Source of the DNA: Chitinophagaceae bacterium | GTDB taxonomy: Bacteria; Bacteroidota; Bacteroidia; Chitinophagales; Chitinophagaceae | Reading direction: 5' to 3' | NCBI GenBank assembly: GCA_016720745.1 | Contig: JADKKA010000018.1 | Span: forward strand, 1,054,001-1,118,000 | DNA length: 64,000 nt | Shown: positions 42,569 through 50,142 of the stretch, one piece after another | Layout of the letters: every line of letters begins with the position of its first letter | Numbering within the stretch: the stretch's first letter is position 1 | Program-made: the position numbers and the translations under genes | Notes under the pieces: generated by a model | Told to the model about the DNA's origin: nothing | The model's database searches: none | What the model saw: only the letters and a program-made list of their open reading frames with translations

Positions 42569-44344
42569 ATGAAGAAGACCACTATCACTTTTCTGCTGTC
42601 CGGCATACTACTCGTATCCGGTGCGAAAGCGCAGACCCTGCAGGAGGGTATGAATCACCTGTACGCAAAGCGGTACAACAATGCGATTGGTGTTTTTGAC
42701 AAACTGCTTGCAGTAAATCCGAATGCAGTAGATGCCATTTACTGGAAAGGACAGGCCATTCTTGATAATGAAGAAATCAAAGGAGCCAGGTTGACGGAAG
42801 CCCGCAGCCTTTATGAAAAAGCATTACAGGCAACGAATGGCGCACCCTTGCTCAAAGTGGGGATGGGACATGTAGACCTGTTGTCTGACAAGGCCGATGA
42901 TGCCCGCCAGCATTTTGAAACCGCTTTGACCATGACACGTGGCAAGAAAGGAGATGATCCGGTGATTGAAACTGCCATTGGCCGTGCGATTACGGATGCC
43001 AAGAATGCAGACTATGCTTATGCAGTCCGCTTACTGGAAGATGCGGCTACCAAAGATCCCAAAAACACAGAAACCCTTTTACAATTAGGTAATGCCTATC
43101 GCAAAGCCGGTCAGGGTCAGGGTGGTGGTAAGGCCTTTGAATCTTATAACAAAGCCTTGACTGCTAACCCACAGTTTGCAGTAGCCAGCCTTCGTCTCGC
43201 CCAGTTATTTGAATCCCAGAAGAACTGGGACCTGGTACTGGAAAACCTGAATGCAGCCATTGTCAAGGATACCAAATTCACGGCCGCCTATTTTGAATTA
43301 TTCTATTATTATTTCTACCGGGCCAAATTTGATGAAGCAGATACCTACCTGCAGAAATATATCGATAGCAAACTGCCTGAATCAGATATCCAGGATCAGT
43401 TCCTCTATGCACAGCTTTGTTATGCCAGAAAAGATTTTGCCTGTGCCGTAACCAAGGCAGAAGCAGTGGTTGCCAATAAAGGCAAAGCCACCAAACCCAA
43501 AGTGTACCGTTTGCTGGCCTATGCCTATTACGATAAAGGTGATTTCCCGAATGCCAAGAAATACAGTGATATGTTTTTCCTGTATAAAAATCCGGATGAT
43601 TATATCTCCAAAGACCATAAACTCCGGGCCGATATCATGTCACAAACCGGAGGTACACCAGATGAAATTCTCTCTAACTATGTGGAAGGAGCTTTACTGG
43701 ATACCACCGTTACTGAAAAAATTGATTTCCTGAAAAAAGGAGTGGTTTATTTCAAGGAAAAGAAATTACGCGACCGGGAAGCGATCCTGATCCAGAAAAT
43801 TCTGGAGATCAAACCCAAGCCAACCATCAACGATTATTTTGACCTGACCCTGGCACATTATTTCAGCCAGAATAACGAAAAATCAAGGGCAACAGCACTG
43901 AAAATGACCGAGCTCTTTCCTGATCAGGTATATGGATACGACTGGGCCTTTATCAATGCCAGAGCCGTGGATACCGTTCGCAAGGATAGTATTGCCGTAC
44001 CGGATGCCCTGAAACTGTTTGAATTCAGTAATAAAGACACGGCCAAATTCAAAAAGCAGTACATCAATGCCGCCAGCTTCCTGGCAATCTATTATGCCAA
44101 CGATGCGAAAGACAAAGAAAAGGCCATTGATTACCTCAAGAAGTGGCAGATGGTGGATGTAGCCAATGCAGAGAATATTCAGAAGAATATTGATCTGCTG
44201 ATGAAGGCGCCTGCCACCAAACCAACCACTCCGGCTAAAGGAGGTACCGGAAAAACACAGGTACCGGCAGCTTCGGCCAAAAACACGACTACTTCAAAAT
44301 CTAAAACCGCCGCACCGGCCAAAACATCGGTGGCTAAGCGGTAA
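42569..44344 (+). CDS. Exported tetratricopeptide repeat protein
   Basis: A 591-residue periplasmic protein with signal TITFLLSGILLVSGAKAQ. Tandem TPR units fill residues of about 25-530 (for example NAIGVFDKLLAVNPNAVDAI, AVRLLEDAATKDPKNTETLL, AAYFELFYYYFYRAKFDEAD). The last 50 residues are a low-complexity Lys/Thr/Pro/Ala tail. TPR superhelices act as protein-binding scaffolds. As the last gene of the tonB operon it may organise the Ton complex or the peptidoglycan-side partner. A strong terminator follows it. Confidence 0.9.
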   Translation: MKKTTITFLLSGILLVSGAKAQTLQEGMNHLYAKRYNNAIGVFDKLLAVNPNAVDAIYWKGQAILDNEEIKGARLTEARSLYEKALQATNGAPLLKVGMGHVDLLSDKADDARQHFETALTMTRGKKGDDPVIETAIGRAITDAKNADYAYAVRLLEDAATKDPKNTETLLQLGNAYRKAGQGQGGGKAFESYNKALTANPQFAVASLRLAQLFESQKNWDLVLENLNAAIVKDTKFTAAYFELFYYYFYRAKFDEADTYLQKYIDSKLPESDIQDQFLYAQLCYARKDFACAVTKAEAVVANKGKATKPKVYRLLAYAYYDKGDFPNAKKYSDMFFLYKNPDDYISKDHKLRADIMSQTGGTPDEILSNYVEGALLDTTVTEKIDFLKKGVVYFKEKKLRDREAILIQKILEIKPKPTINDYFDLTLAHYFSQNNEKSRATALKMTELFPDQVYGYDWAFINARAVDTVRKDSIAVPDALKLFEFSNKDTAKFKKQYINAASFLAIYYANDAKDKEKAIDYLKKWQMVDVANAENIQKNIDLLMKAPATKPTTPAKGGTGKTQVPAASAKNTTTSKSKTAAPAKTSVAKR

Positions 44345-44370
44345 TCAACTCGGTTTTCTTCTTTTACAAA

Positions 44371-44410
44371 GAAAATCCCTTGCCGGTAACGGCGGGGGAT
44401 TTTTCTTTTA
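44371..44410 (+). terminator. Intrinsic terminator after the TPR gene
   Basis: Hairpin AAATCCCTTGCCG/CGGCGGGGGATTT with GTAA loop and two G-T wobble pairs, followed by TTCTTTTATA. It separates the tonB operon from the nuo operon. Confidence 0.8.
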
Positions 44411-44456
44411 TATGCCTGACCTGTTTTTTGTTACACGAAATATGCCAGTACCACCT

Positions 44457-44464
44457 TATTTTTG
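44457..44464 (+). promoter_or_regulatory. Candidate -7 element of the nuo operon
   Basis: TATTTTTG is a perfect TAnnTTTG match, 17 bases before the nuoA ATG, which implies a very short leader. No TTTG occurs at the usual 19-base spacing upstream (the nearest is 26 bases away), so the call is tentative. Confidence 0.3.
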
Positions 44465-44480
44465 CGGCCAGTAAAAGCCT

Positions 44481-44876
44481 ATGTTTCATTTACTTCAAAC
44501 CGGGGCGGGCATCGACAGTGCCCAATCTTACCTGCCAGTGGCACTGCAGGTAGGTATTGCCGTAGGACTGGTGGCCTTTTTGATGGTGGTGACCCACCTG
44601 CTGGGGCCCAAAAGAAAGACTTCAGACAAATTACAGAATTTTACCAGTGGTATTGAAAGCCATGGCGATGCCCGTCAGCCAATGGCTATCAAATATTTTC
44701 TGACCGCCATCCTTTTTGTGTTGTTTGATGTGGAAGTCATATTCTTCTATCCCTATGCCGTTAATTTCAAGGACCTGGGATGGCCAGGCTTCTGGGCCGT
44801 GGTAATGTTTGTTGGATTCTTCCTTTGTGGGTTTATATATATCATAAAGAAAGGTGCATTGAAGTGGGAAGAGTGA
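44481..44876 (+). CDS. nuoA: NADH-quinone oxidoreductase subunit A
   Basis: A 131-residue membrane subunit of complex I with three helices: YLPVALQVGIAVGLVAFLMV, AIKYFLTAILFVLFDVEVIF and GFWAVVMFVGFFLCGFIYI. The conserved acidic FDVEVIFFYPYA is diagnostic. It opens the nuoA-N operon, downstream of a clear terminator. The 142-bp gap to nuoB contains a degenerate GAATGTGA repeat. Confidence 0.95.
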   Translation: MFHLLQTGAGIDSAQSYLPVALQVGIAVGLVAFLMVVTHLLGPKRKTSDKLQNFTSGIESHGDARQPMAIKYFLTAILFVLFDVEVIFFYPYAVNFKDLGWPGFWAVVMFVGFFLCGFIYIIKKGALKWEE

Positions 44877-44880
44877 GAGC

Positions 44881-44930
44881 AAATGTGGAAATGTGAGAAT
44901 GTGGGAATGTGAGAATATAAGAGTGAGGAA
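44881..44930. repeat. GAATGTGA microrepeat in the nuoA-nuoB gap
   Basis: About five degenerate copies of GTGAGAAT/GTGGGAAT in tandem, with a weak inverted counterpart TTCACATCTTCACATTA near 44982-44998. No coding capacity is apparent. Confidence 0.55.
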
Positions 44931-45018
44931 TGGAACCGGAACAAATTCAACCAAGGATTGTTCTATAATATGTATTCCATTTTCACATCTTCACATTAAC
45001 TAATTAATAATTTATACT

Positions 45019-45603
45019 ATGTCTCGTCCAGTATCATATAACCTGATCAAAAAACCTTACGAGGCAGATATCAGCATTGTTGAAATGCCCGAAGGTCACC
45101 AGGGAGAAGGCTTTTTTGCCACTTCCCTGAATAAAGTGATCGGTCTGGCCAGAAAGAACTCCATCTGGCCGCTTCCTTTTGCTACCTCCTGCTGCGGTAT
45201 CGAATTCATGGCCACCATGGGTTCGCATTATGACCTGGCCCGCTTTGGTTCAGAAAGGGTGGGATTCAGTCCGCGCCAGTGCGACCTCCTCATGGTCATG
45301 GGTACCATTGCCAAAAAAATGGGACCTGTATTGAAGCAGGTTTACCTGCAAATGGCAGAACCCAGATGGGTACTGGCCGTTGGCGCCTGCGCCAGCAGCG
45401 GAGGCATATTTGATACCTACAGCGTATTACAGGGTATTGACCAGGTAATTCCGGTAGATGTGTATGTGCCCGGCTGTCCGCCACGCCCCGAAGCCATTAT
45501 CGACGGAGTAATGCGGATACAGGACCTGGTGGAAAAGGAAAGCCTGAGAAGAAGAAATGGAACACAGTATAAAGCCTTATTGGATAGCTATGGCATCCAG
45601 TAA
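45019..45603 (+). CDS. nuoB: NADH-quinone oxidoreductase subunit B
   Basis: A 194-residue peripheral subunit that binds the terminal iron-sulfur cluster N2 next to the quinone site. The ligands are in PFATSCCGIEFMATM (adjacent cysteines), GACASSGGIF and PGCPPRPEAI. The C-terminal tail is slightly longer than the E. coli core. All residues needed for N2 are present. Confidence 0.97.
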   Translation: MSRPVSYNLIKKPYEADISIVEMPEGHQGEGFFATSLNKVIGLARKNSIWPLPFATSCCGIEFMATMGSHYDLARFGSERVGFSPRQCDLLMVMGTIAKKMGPVLKQVYLQMAEPRWVLAVGACASSGGIFDTYSVLQGIDQVIPVDVYVPGCPPRPEAIIDGVMRIQDLVEKESLRRRNGTQYKALLDSYGIQ

Positions 45604-45710
45604 GCAGTGGAAGAGAGGCTGATGAATAAAAAAGAACAGTATTTGTAATAATCATAATCAACCCTGTTTGTAATCAGGCAGGGAATCAAAAGCTCTTCGG
45701 AGTTTGTGGT

Positions 45711-46217
45711 ATGGGATTGACCAACGAAACGATACAATCAAAACTGACTGAGAAATTCGGAGACCAGGTTACTGCCTTCGATACCACCTACGGTATGCTC
45801 AGTTTTGAAGCACCAAAGGAACTCAACCTGAAAGTGCTGAACTTTTTGTACGACGACGATACCCTGCAATTTCGTTTCCTCACCGACCTGACCGGCGTGC
45901 ATTATCCATCTCAATCCGGAAGGGAACTGGCCGTAGTGTATCACCTGCACAATATGACGGACAATATCCGTCTCCGCTTCAAAGTATTTACGGGAATCAA
46001 CCAGCCTGATATATATACGGCTACTGGATTATTTTCCGCAGCCAACTGGATGGAAAGGGAAACCTTTGATTTTTTTGGGATCAATTTTGTAGGGCATCCT
46101 AACCTGAAAAGGATCCTGAATGTGGATGAAATGGATTATTTCCCCCTGCGGAAAGAATTTCCGCTGGAGGACCAGACGAGGATTGATAAGGATGATGAAA
46201 TGTTTGGAAGAGGGTAA
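45711..46217 (+). CDS. nuoC: NADH-quinone oxidoreductase subunit C
   Basis: The 30-kDa subunit of the complex I hydrophilic arm, 168 residues, not fused to NuoD. The family signature is near the C-terminus: FDFFGINFVGHPNLKRILN and PLRKEFPLE. The gene begins 107 bp after nuoB. Its stop is three bases before the likely GTG start of a small, frame-disrupted gene. Confidence 0.95.
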   Translation: MGLTNETIQSKLTEKFGDQVTAFDTTYGMLSFEAPKELNLKVLNFLYDDDTLQFRFLTDLTGVHYPSQSGRELAVVYHLHNMTDNIRLRFKVFTGINQPDIYTATGLFSAANWMERETFDFFGINFVGHPNLKRILNVDEMDYFPLRKEFPLEDQTRIDKDDEMFGRG

Positions 46218-46220
46218 GAA

Positions 46221-46392
46221 GTGAATTATTCTAAGGCCATTTTTGATAGCGGTTCTTGTGTCGGGGTATAAAGCGCAGGACGGTCATCCTGAAATGGGAA
46301 GTGCCGCCGGGGCGATTGCAGCAGCCATCATTGCCGCTGCGGCATTAATTGGGTTTGTAATGACGCATATAAATGAAATGAACAGGAAGTGA
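46221..46392 (+). pseudogene. Small exported/membrane protein between nuoC and nuoD, one-base frameshift
   Basis: This gene is not visible as one frame. From GTG 46221 the frame reads NYSKAI and then goes astray at a run of five T (46240-46244). Removing one T gives a continuous 56-residue protein: a good signal-like N-terminus (NYSKAILIAVLVSGYKAQD), a short spacer (GHPEMGS), then an Ala-rich hydrophobic helix (AAGAIAAAIIAAAALIGFVM) and a polar end. GAGGG stands 8-12 bases before the GTG, and its stop overlaps the nuoD GTG start as GTGA, so both ends fit an operon gene. Without the correction, a 49-residue frame from TTG 46243 remains. No homologue is known to me. Confidence 0.45.
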
Positions 46393-47618
46393 ATACAGAA
46401 CACGAACATATAAAACTCCCGGAAGGCTCGATTGAGAAAACGACCACCACACTGAACCTGGGACCTACTCACCCCGCTACCCACGGAGTGATGCAGAATA
46501 TCCTGGAACTGGATGGAGAAAGAATCGTTTCCACAGAACAAACCATTGGCTATATCCACCGGGCATTTGAAAAACTCGCTGAAAGAAGACCACTGGCCCA
46601 GATCACAACTTTAACGGACCGGTTGAATTACTGTTCTTCTCCCATCAATAATATGGGCTGGCACCTCACCTGTGAAAAACTGCTCGGGGTGAAAACGCCG
46701 AAAAGAGTGGATTATCTCCGGGTGATCATCATGGAACTCTCCCGTATTTCCGATCACCTGATCTGTAACTCCATTGTGGGTGTGGATGCAGGAGCCTATA
46801 CCGGCTTCCTCTATGTGATGCAGTACCGGGAACTGATTTATGAAATTTACGAAGAAGTGTGTGGCGCCAGACTCACCACCAATATCGGCCGGATTGGCGG
46901 ATTCGAAAGAAACTTCAACGATATCGCTTTTCAGAAGCTGGAGAAATTCCTGAAAGAATATCCCAAAGTGCTGAAAGAATTTGAAAACCTCTTCCAGCGC
47001 AACAGGATCTTCATGGACCGTACCCTTGGTACCGGTGCGATCAGCGCCGACCGGGCTCTGAACTATGGATTCACCGGTCCGAATCTGCGTGCCGCCGGAG
47101 TAGACTATGATGTAAGGGTGCATACCCCTTATTCTTCTTATGAAGATTTCCAGTTCAATATACCGGTAGGAACCACAGGCGATAACTACGATCGCTGGCT
47201 GGTTCGTAACCAGGAAATGTGGCAAAGCCTGAGCATCATTGAACAGGCTTACCAGAAAGTGCAGGAATTCAAAGGAGCTGAAGCTGAAATTTACCATGCT
47301 GATGTACCGGAGTATTATCTCCCGGCCAAAGCCGATGTGTATACCAAGATGGAAGCCCTGATCTATCATTTCAAGATCATCATGGGTGAAACAGAAATCC
47401 CGGCTGGTGAAGTTTATAATTGTGTGGAAGGTGCCAACGGGGAACTTGGTTTCTACCTGATCAGTGATGGAGGTCGCACACCTTATCGTTTGCATTTCCG
47501 CAGACCCTGCTTTGTATATTACCAGGCATTTGAGGAACTGGTAAAAGGCAGCATGCTAAGTGATGCGATCATGACCATGAGTTCGCTGAACCTGATCGCA
47601 GGAGAACTGGATGCTTAA
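46389..47618 (+). CDS. nuoD: NADH-quinone oxidoreductase subunit D
   Basis: The 49-kDa quinone-site subunit of complex I, 409 residues. LGPTHPATHGVMQNILELDG is the conserved quinone-pocket loop. Other landmarks are RLNYCSSPINNMGW, GAYTGFLYVMQYRELIYE and the C-terminal RLHFRRPCFVYYQA. The start is GTG, overlapping the stop of the preceding small gene by four bases. The 60-bp gap before nuoE holds only an 18-codon frame, which I do not regard as a gene. Confidence 0.97.
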   Translation: MNTEHEHIKLPEGSIEKTTTTLNLGPTHPATHGVMQNILELDGERIVSTEQTIGYIHRAFEKLAERRPLAQITTLTDRLNYCSSPINNMGWHLTCEKLLGVKTPKRVDYLRVIIMELSRISDHLICNSIVGVDAGAYTGFLYVMQYRELIYEIYEEVCGARLTTNIGRIGGFERNFNDIAFQKLEKFLKEYPKVLKEFENLFQRNRIFMDRTLGTGAISADRALNYGFTGPNLRAAGVDYDVRVHTPYSSYEDFQFNIPVGTTGDNYDRWLVRNQEMWQSLSIIEQAYQKVQEFKGAEAEIYHADVPEYYLPAKADVYTKMEALIYHFKIIMGETEIPAGEVYNCVEGANGELGFYLISDGGRTPYRLHFRRPCFVYYQAFEELVKGSMLSDAIMTMSSLNLIAGELDA

Positions 47619-47678
47619 AAAAAAGATGTCAACCTGTCTGGCAGCTATAGCGAAGGACAGGGATTTAAAGAGCAATAA

Positions 47679-48182
47679 ATGAGTGTACAATTTTCAGAGA
47701 AGGCAATGCAGGAAGTAAAGTGGCTCGTGAGCCGCTATCCTGAGGGCAAACACAAGAGTGCCCTGATCCCGGTATTGCACCTGGCACAGCAGGAATTTGG
47801 CGGATGGCTGAGCACAGAAACCATGGACTATGTGGCTTCCGTTCTCAACCTGAAACCTATTGAAGTATATGAAGTGGCCACTTTCTACAGCATGTACAAC
47901 CTGAAACCGGTAGGCAAATACCTGTTTGAAGTTTGCCATACCGGACCCTGTATGCTGAATGGAAGTGATGATATCGTGGCATACATCTTTGAAAAACTCG
48001 GCATCAAACCTGGTGAAACCTCAGCTGATGGCCTCTTCACCCTCAAAACGGTGGAATGCCTGGGTGCCTGCGGTTATGCACCGATGATGCAGATGGGAAA
48101 AAATTACCGGGAGCATTTGACCAAAGAAAAAGTGGATGCCATCATAGCAGAATGCAGAAATACGGCAGCCACGCAAAACTGA
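47679..48182 (+). CDS. nuoE: NADH-quinone oxidoreductase subunit E
   Basis: The 24-kDa thioredoxin-like subunit, 167 residues, binding [2Fe-2S] cluster N1a. The ligand cysteines are in EVCHTGPCMLNG and VECLGACGYAPMM. The N-terminal helical region (SALIPVLHLAQQEFGGWLS) is normal. It forms the NADH-dehydrogenase module with NuoF and NuoG. Its stop is three bases before a TTG-initiated extra gene. Confidence 0.96.
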   Translation: MSVQFSEKAMQEVKWLVSRYPEGKHKSALIPVLHLAQQEFGGWLSTETMDYVASVLNLKPIEVYEVATFYSMYNLKPVGKYLFEVCHTGPCMLNGSDDIVAYIFEKLGIKPGETSADGLFTLKTVECLGACGYAPMMQMGKNYREHLTKEKVDAIIAECRNTAATQN

Positions 48183-48185
48183 TAA

Positions 48186-48605
48186 TTGAAAAAGTTATTA
48201 GTCATAGTTCTTTTAATGCAGGCAGTGGTTACACTGGGCCAGACAGATGAACAGAAACTCACGGTAACAATGAAAGAGTTTCATCAGGCACTGGTGAGTG
48301 GCAACACGGTTTCGATCAACCAGCAAACGGATAAAGTGCTGAGTTACGGACACAGCAATGGCTGGGTAGAAACCAAAACAGAAATGATCAGTAACCTGGA
48401 AACAGGCTACACGAAATATTTCAGTATCAAAGAAGATAGTGTAACGGTGCAGATCAACGGGAATATGGCGAATCTGCGGTTTGTGGGAGATTATAATGTG
48501 GCATTGAAAGGCGGAACTCCGGTTACTTATCACCTGAAAGTGCTGGAAGTGTGGGTGAGGAAAGGAAAGAGATGGATATTGTTCGCGAGACAGGCAGTCC
48601 GTTGA
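48186..48605 (+). CDS. Secreted NTF2-like (SnoaL/DUF4440-type) protein inside the nuo operon
   Basis: A 139-residue protein starting at TTG, with signal peptide KKLLVIVLLMQAVVTLGQ. The mature region has an NTF2-like cone pattern: VTMKEFHQALVSGNTVSINQ, VLSYGHSNGWVETKTEMI and YHLKVLEVWVRKGKRWILFA. Such domains bind small ligands or act as enzymes; no function is assigned. It is not a complex I subunit in any family I know, yet it lies three bases after nuoE and is co-oriented. Export to the periplasm separates it physically from NuoE/F. Confidence 0.8.
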   Translation: MKKLLVIVLLMQAVVTLGQTDEQKLTVTMKEFHQALVSGNTVSINQQTDKVLSYGHSNGWVETKTEMISNLETGYTKYFSIKEDSVTVQINGNMANLRFVGDYNVALKGGTPVTYHLKVLEVWVRKGKRWILFARQAVR

Positions 48606-48676
48606 CCCCGTCAGCGGTCAAGAACCCCGTCAGCGGTCAAGAACCCCGTCAGCGGTCAAAGACCCTGACGGCGGTA
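48605..48676. repeat. 19-bp tandem repeat upstream of nuoF
   Basis: Three copies of ACCCCGTCAGCGGTCAAGA at 48605, 48624 and 48643 are followed by a part-inverted remnant (GACCCTGACGGCGGT). The array begins at the stop codon of the NTF2-like gene and ends about 15 bases before the nuoF ATG. Confidence 0.8.
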
Positions 48677-48690
48677 TTAGAAAATAAAGT

Positions 48691-50049
48691 ATGGGAAGAA
48701 AATTATTATTAGACAAAGCGCATGTAGACGGTATCCGCTACTACGATGTATACCGCCGTGAAGGCGGCTATCGCAGTGTGGAGAAGGCATTGAAAACAAT
48801 GAGTCCTGATGCCGTTACAGAAGAAGTGAAAAAGAGCGGTCTCCGTGGCCGTGGTGGTGCCGGTTTCCCTACCGGTATGAAATGGAGCTTCCTCGCCAAA
48901 CCCGAAGGCGTGTCCCGTTACCTGGTAGTGAATGCCGATGAGTCGGAACCTGGTACTTTCAAAGACAGGTACCTGATGGAATTTATTCCGCACCTGCTGA
49001 TTGAAGGAATGATCACTTCTTCTTTCGCGCTGGGATCTAATCGCTCTTATATTTATATCCGTGGCGAATATGCCTGGATCGTTGACATACTCGAGCAGGC
49101 CATCACTGAAGCAAAGAATAACGGATGGCTGGGAAAGAATATCCTGGGCTCTGGTTTTGATTGTGAAATTTATGTGCAGCGGGGTGCCGGTGCCTATATC
49201 TGCGGTGAGGAGACAGCCCTCCTCGAGTCCCTCGAGGGAAAACGTGGTAACCCAAGAATCAAACCTCCCTTCCCGGCGGTAAAAGGTTTGTGGGATTGTC
49301 CGACCGTGGTGAATAATGTGGAAACCATTGCAGCGGTGGTACCCATCGTGAATGAAGGAGGAGAAGAATATGCTAAAATCGGTATCGGTAAATCCACCGG
49401 CACCAAACTGATCTCGGCCTGTGGTAATATCAAAAAGCAGGGAGTATATGAGATCGACATGACCATCTCCGTAGAAGAATTTATTTACAGCGACGAATAT
49501 TGCGGCGGTATCGCCAATGGAAAAAGATTAAAAGCCTGTATCCCGGGTGGTTCTTCTGTACCAATCCTGCCGGCTAACCTTCTGCTGAAAACAGCGAAGG
49601 GGGAAGCCAGGATGATGACGTATGAAAGTCTGGCCGATGGTGGTTTTGCTACCGGTTCCATGATGGGTTCAGGAGGTTTTATTGTACTGGATGAAACGCA
49701 GTGTGTGGTGAAACACACCTATACACTGGCCCGCTTCTACCGGCATGAGAGCTGCGGACAATGTTCACCCTGTCGGGAAGGAACCGGCTGGATGGAAAAG
49801 ATCCTGCTGAATATTGAAAACGGAAAAGGAAAGATGAGTGATATTGATCTGCTCTGGGACATCCAGCGCAAGATTGAAGGAAATACAATTTGTCCATTGG
49901 GTGATGCCGCTGCCTGGCCCGTTGCCGCAGCGATCCGTCATTTCCGGGATGAGTTTGAATGGCATGTGCAGAATCCGGAGGATTGTTTGAAAAGAAATTA
50001 CGGGTTGGCAGGATATGCTGATCCATTAAAGGTGGTAACACCTGCATAA
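48691..50049 (+). CDS. nuoF: NADH-quinone oxidoreductase subunit F
   Basis: The 51-kDa NADH- and FMN-binding subunit, 452 residues. The FMN loop is GLRGRGGAGFPTGMKWSF. The NADH region is GAGAYICGEETALLESLEG. The N3 [4Fe-4S] ligands are in ESCGQCSPCREGTGW plus the later NTICPLGDAAAWP. It is the electron entry point of complex I. Confidence 0.97.
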   Translation: MGRKLLLDKAHVDGIRYYDVYRREGGYRSVEKALKTMSPDAVTEEVKKSGLRGRGGAGFPTGMKWSFLAKPEGVSRYLVVNADESEPGTFKDRYLMEFIPHLLIEGMITSSFALGSNRSYIYIRGEYAWIVDILEQAITEAKNNGWLGKNILGSGFDCEIYVQRGAGAYICGEETALLESLEGKRGNPRIKPPFPAVKGLWDCPTVVNNVETIAAVVPIVNEGGEEYAKIGIGKSTGTKLISACGNIKKQGVYEIDMTISVEEFIYSDEYCGGIANGKRLKACIPGGSSVPILPANLLLKTAKGEARMMTYESLADGGFATGSMMGSGGFIVLDETQCVVKHTYTLARFYRHESCGQCSPCREGTGWMEKILLNIENGKGKMSDIDLLWDIQRKIEGNTICPLGDAAAWPVAAAIRHFRDEFEWHVQNPEDCLKRNYGLAGYADPLKVVTPA

Positions 50050-50055
50050 AAAAGT

Positions 50056-50133
50056 TTAACCGCAAAGACGCTAAGACGCAATGAGCCGCGAAGTGCCTGG
50101 CGTAACTTAGCGACCTTGCGTCCTAGCGGTTAA
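50056..50133. repeat. 78-bp intergenic imperfect palindrome, CCRCAAAG family (copy 2)
   Basis: Ends are TTAACCGC (50056-50063) and GCGGTTAA (50126-50133). The arms CAAAGACGCTAAGACGCAA and TTAGCGACCTTGCGTCCTAG pair imperfectly. The arm aligns to copy 1 at 6772-6848 as CCRCAAAGRCRCNAAGRCRCAA, with A/G exchanges at nearly every variable site. It fills almost the whole nuoF-nuoG gap. Confidence 0.75.
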
Positions 50134-50142
50134 GAAAATAAT

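Noticed and set aside
46611..47495. A 294-residue minus-strand frame
   Set aside because: It lies wholly antisense to nuoD, whose frame is conserved along its length.
47626..47682. An 18-codon frame between nuoD and nuoE whose stop overlaps the nuoE ATG
   Set aside because: It is too short to separate from chance, has no clear ribosome-binding site and no recognisable features.
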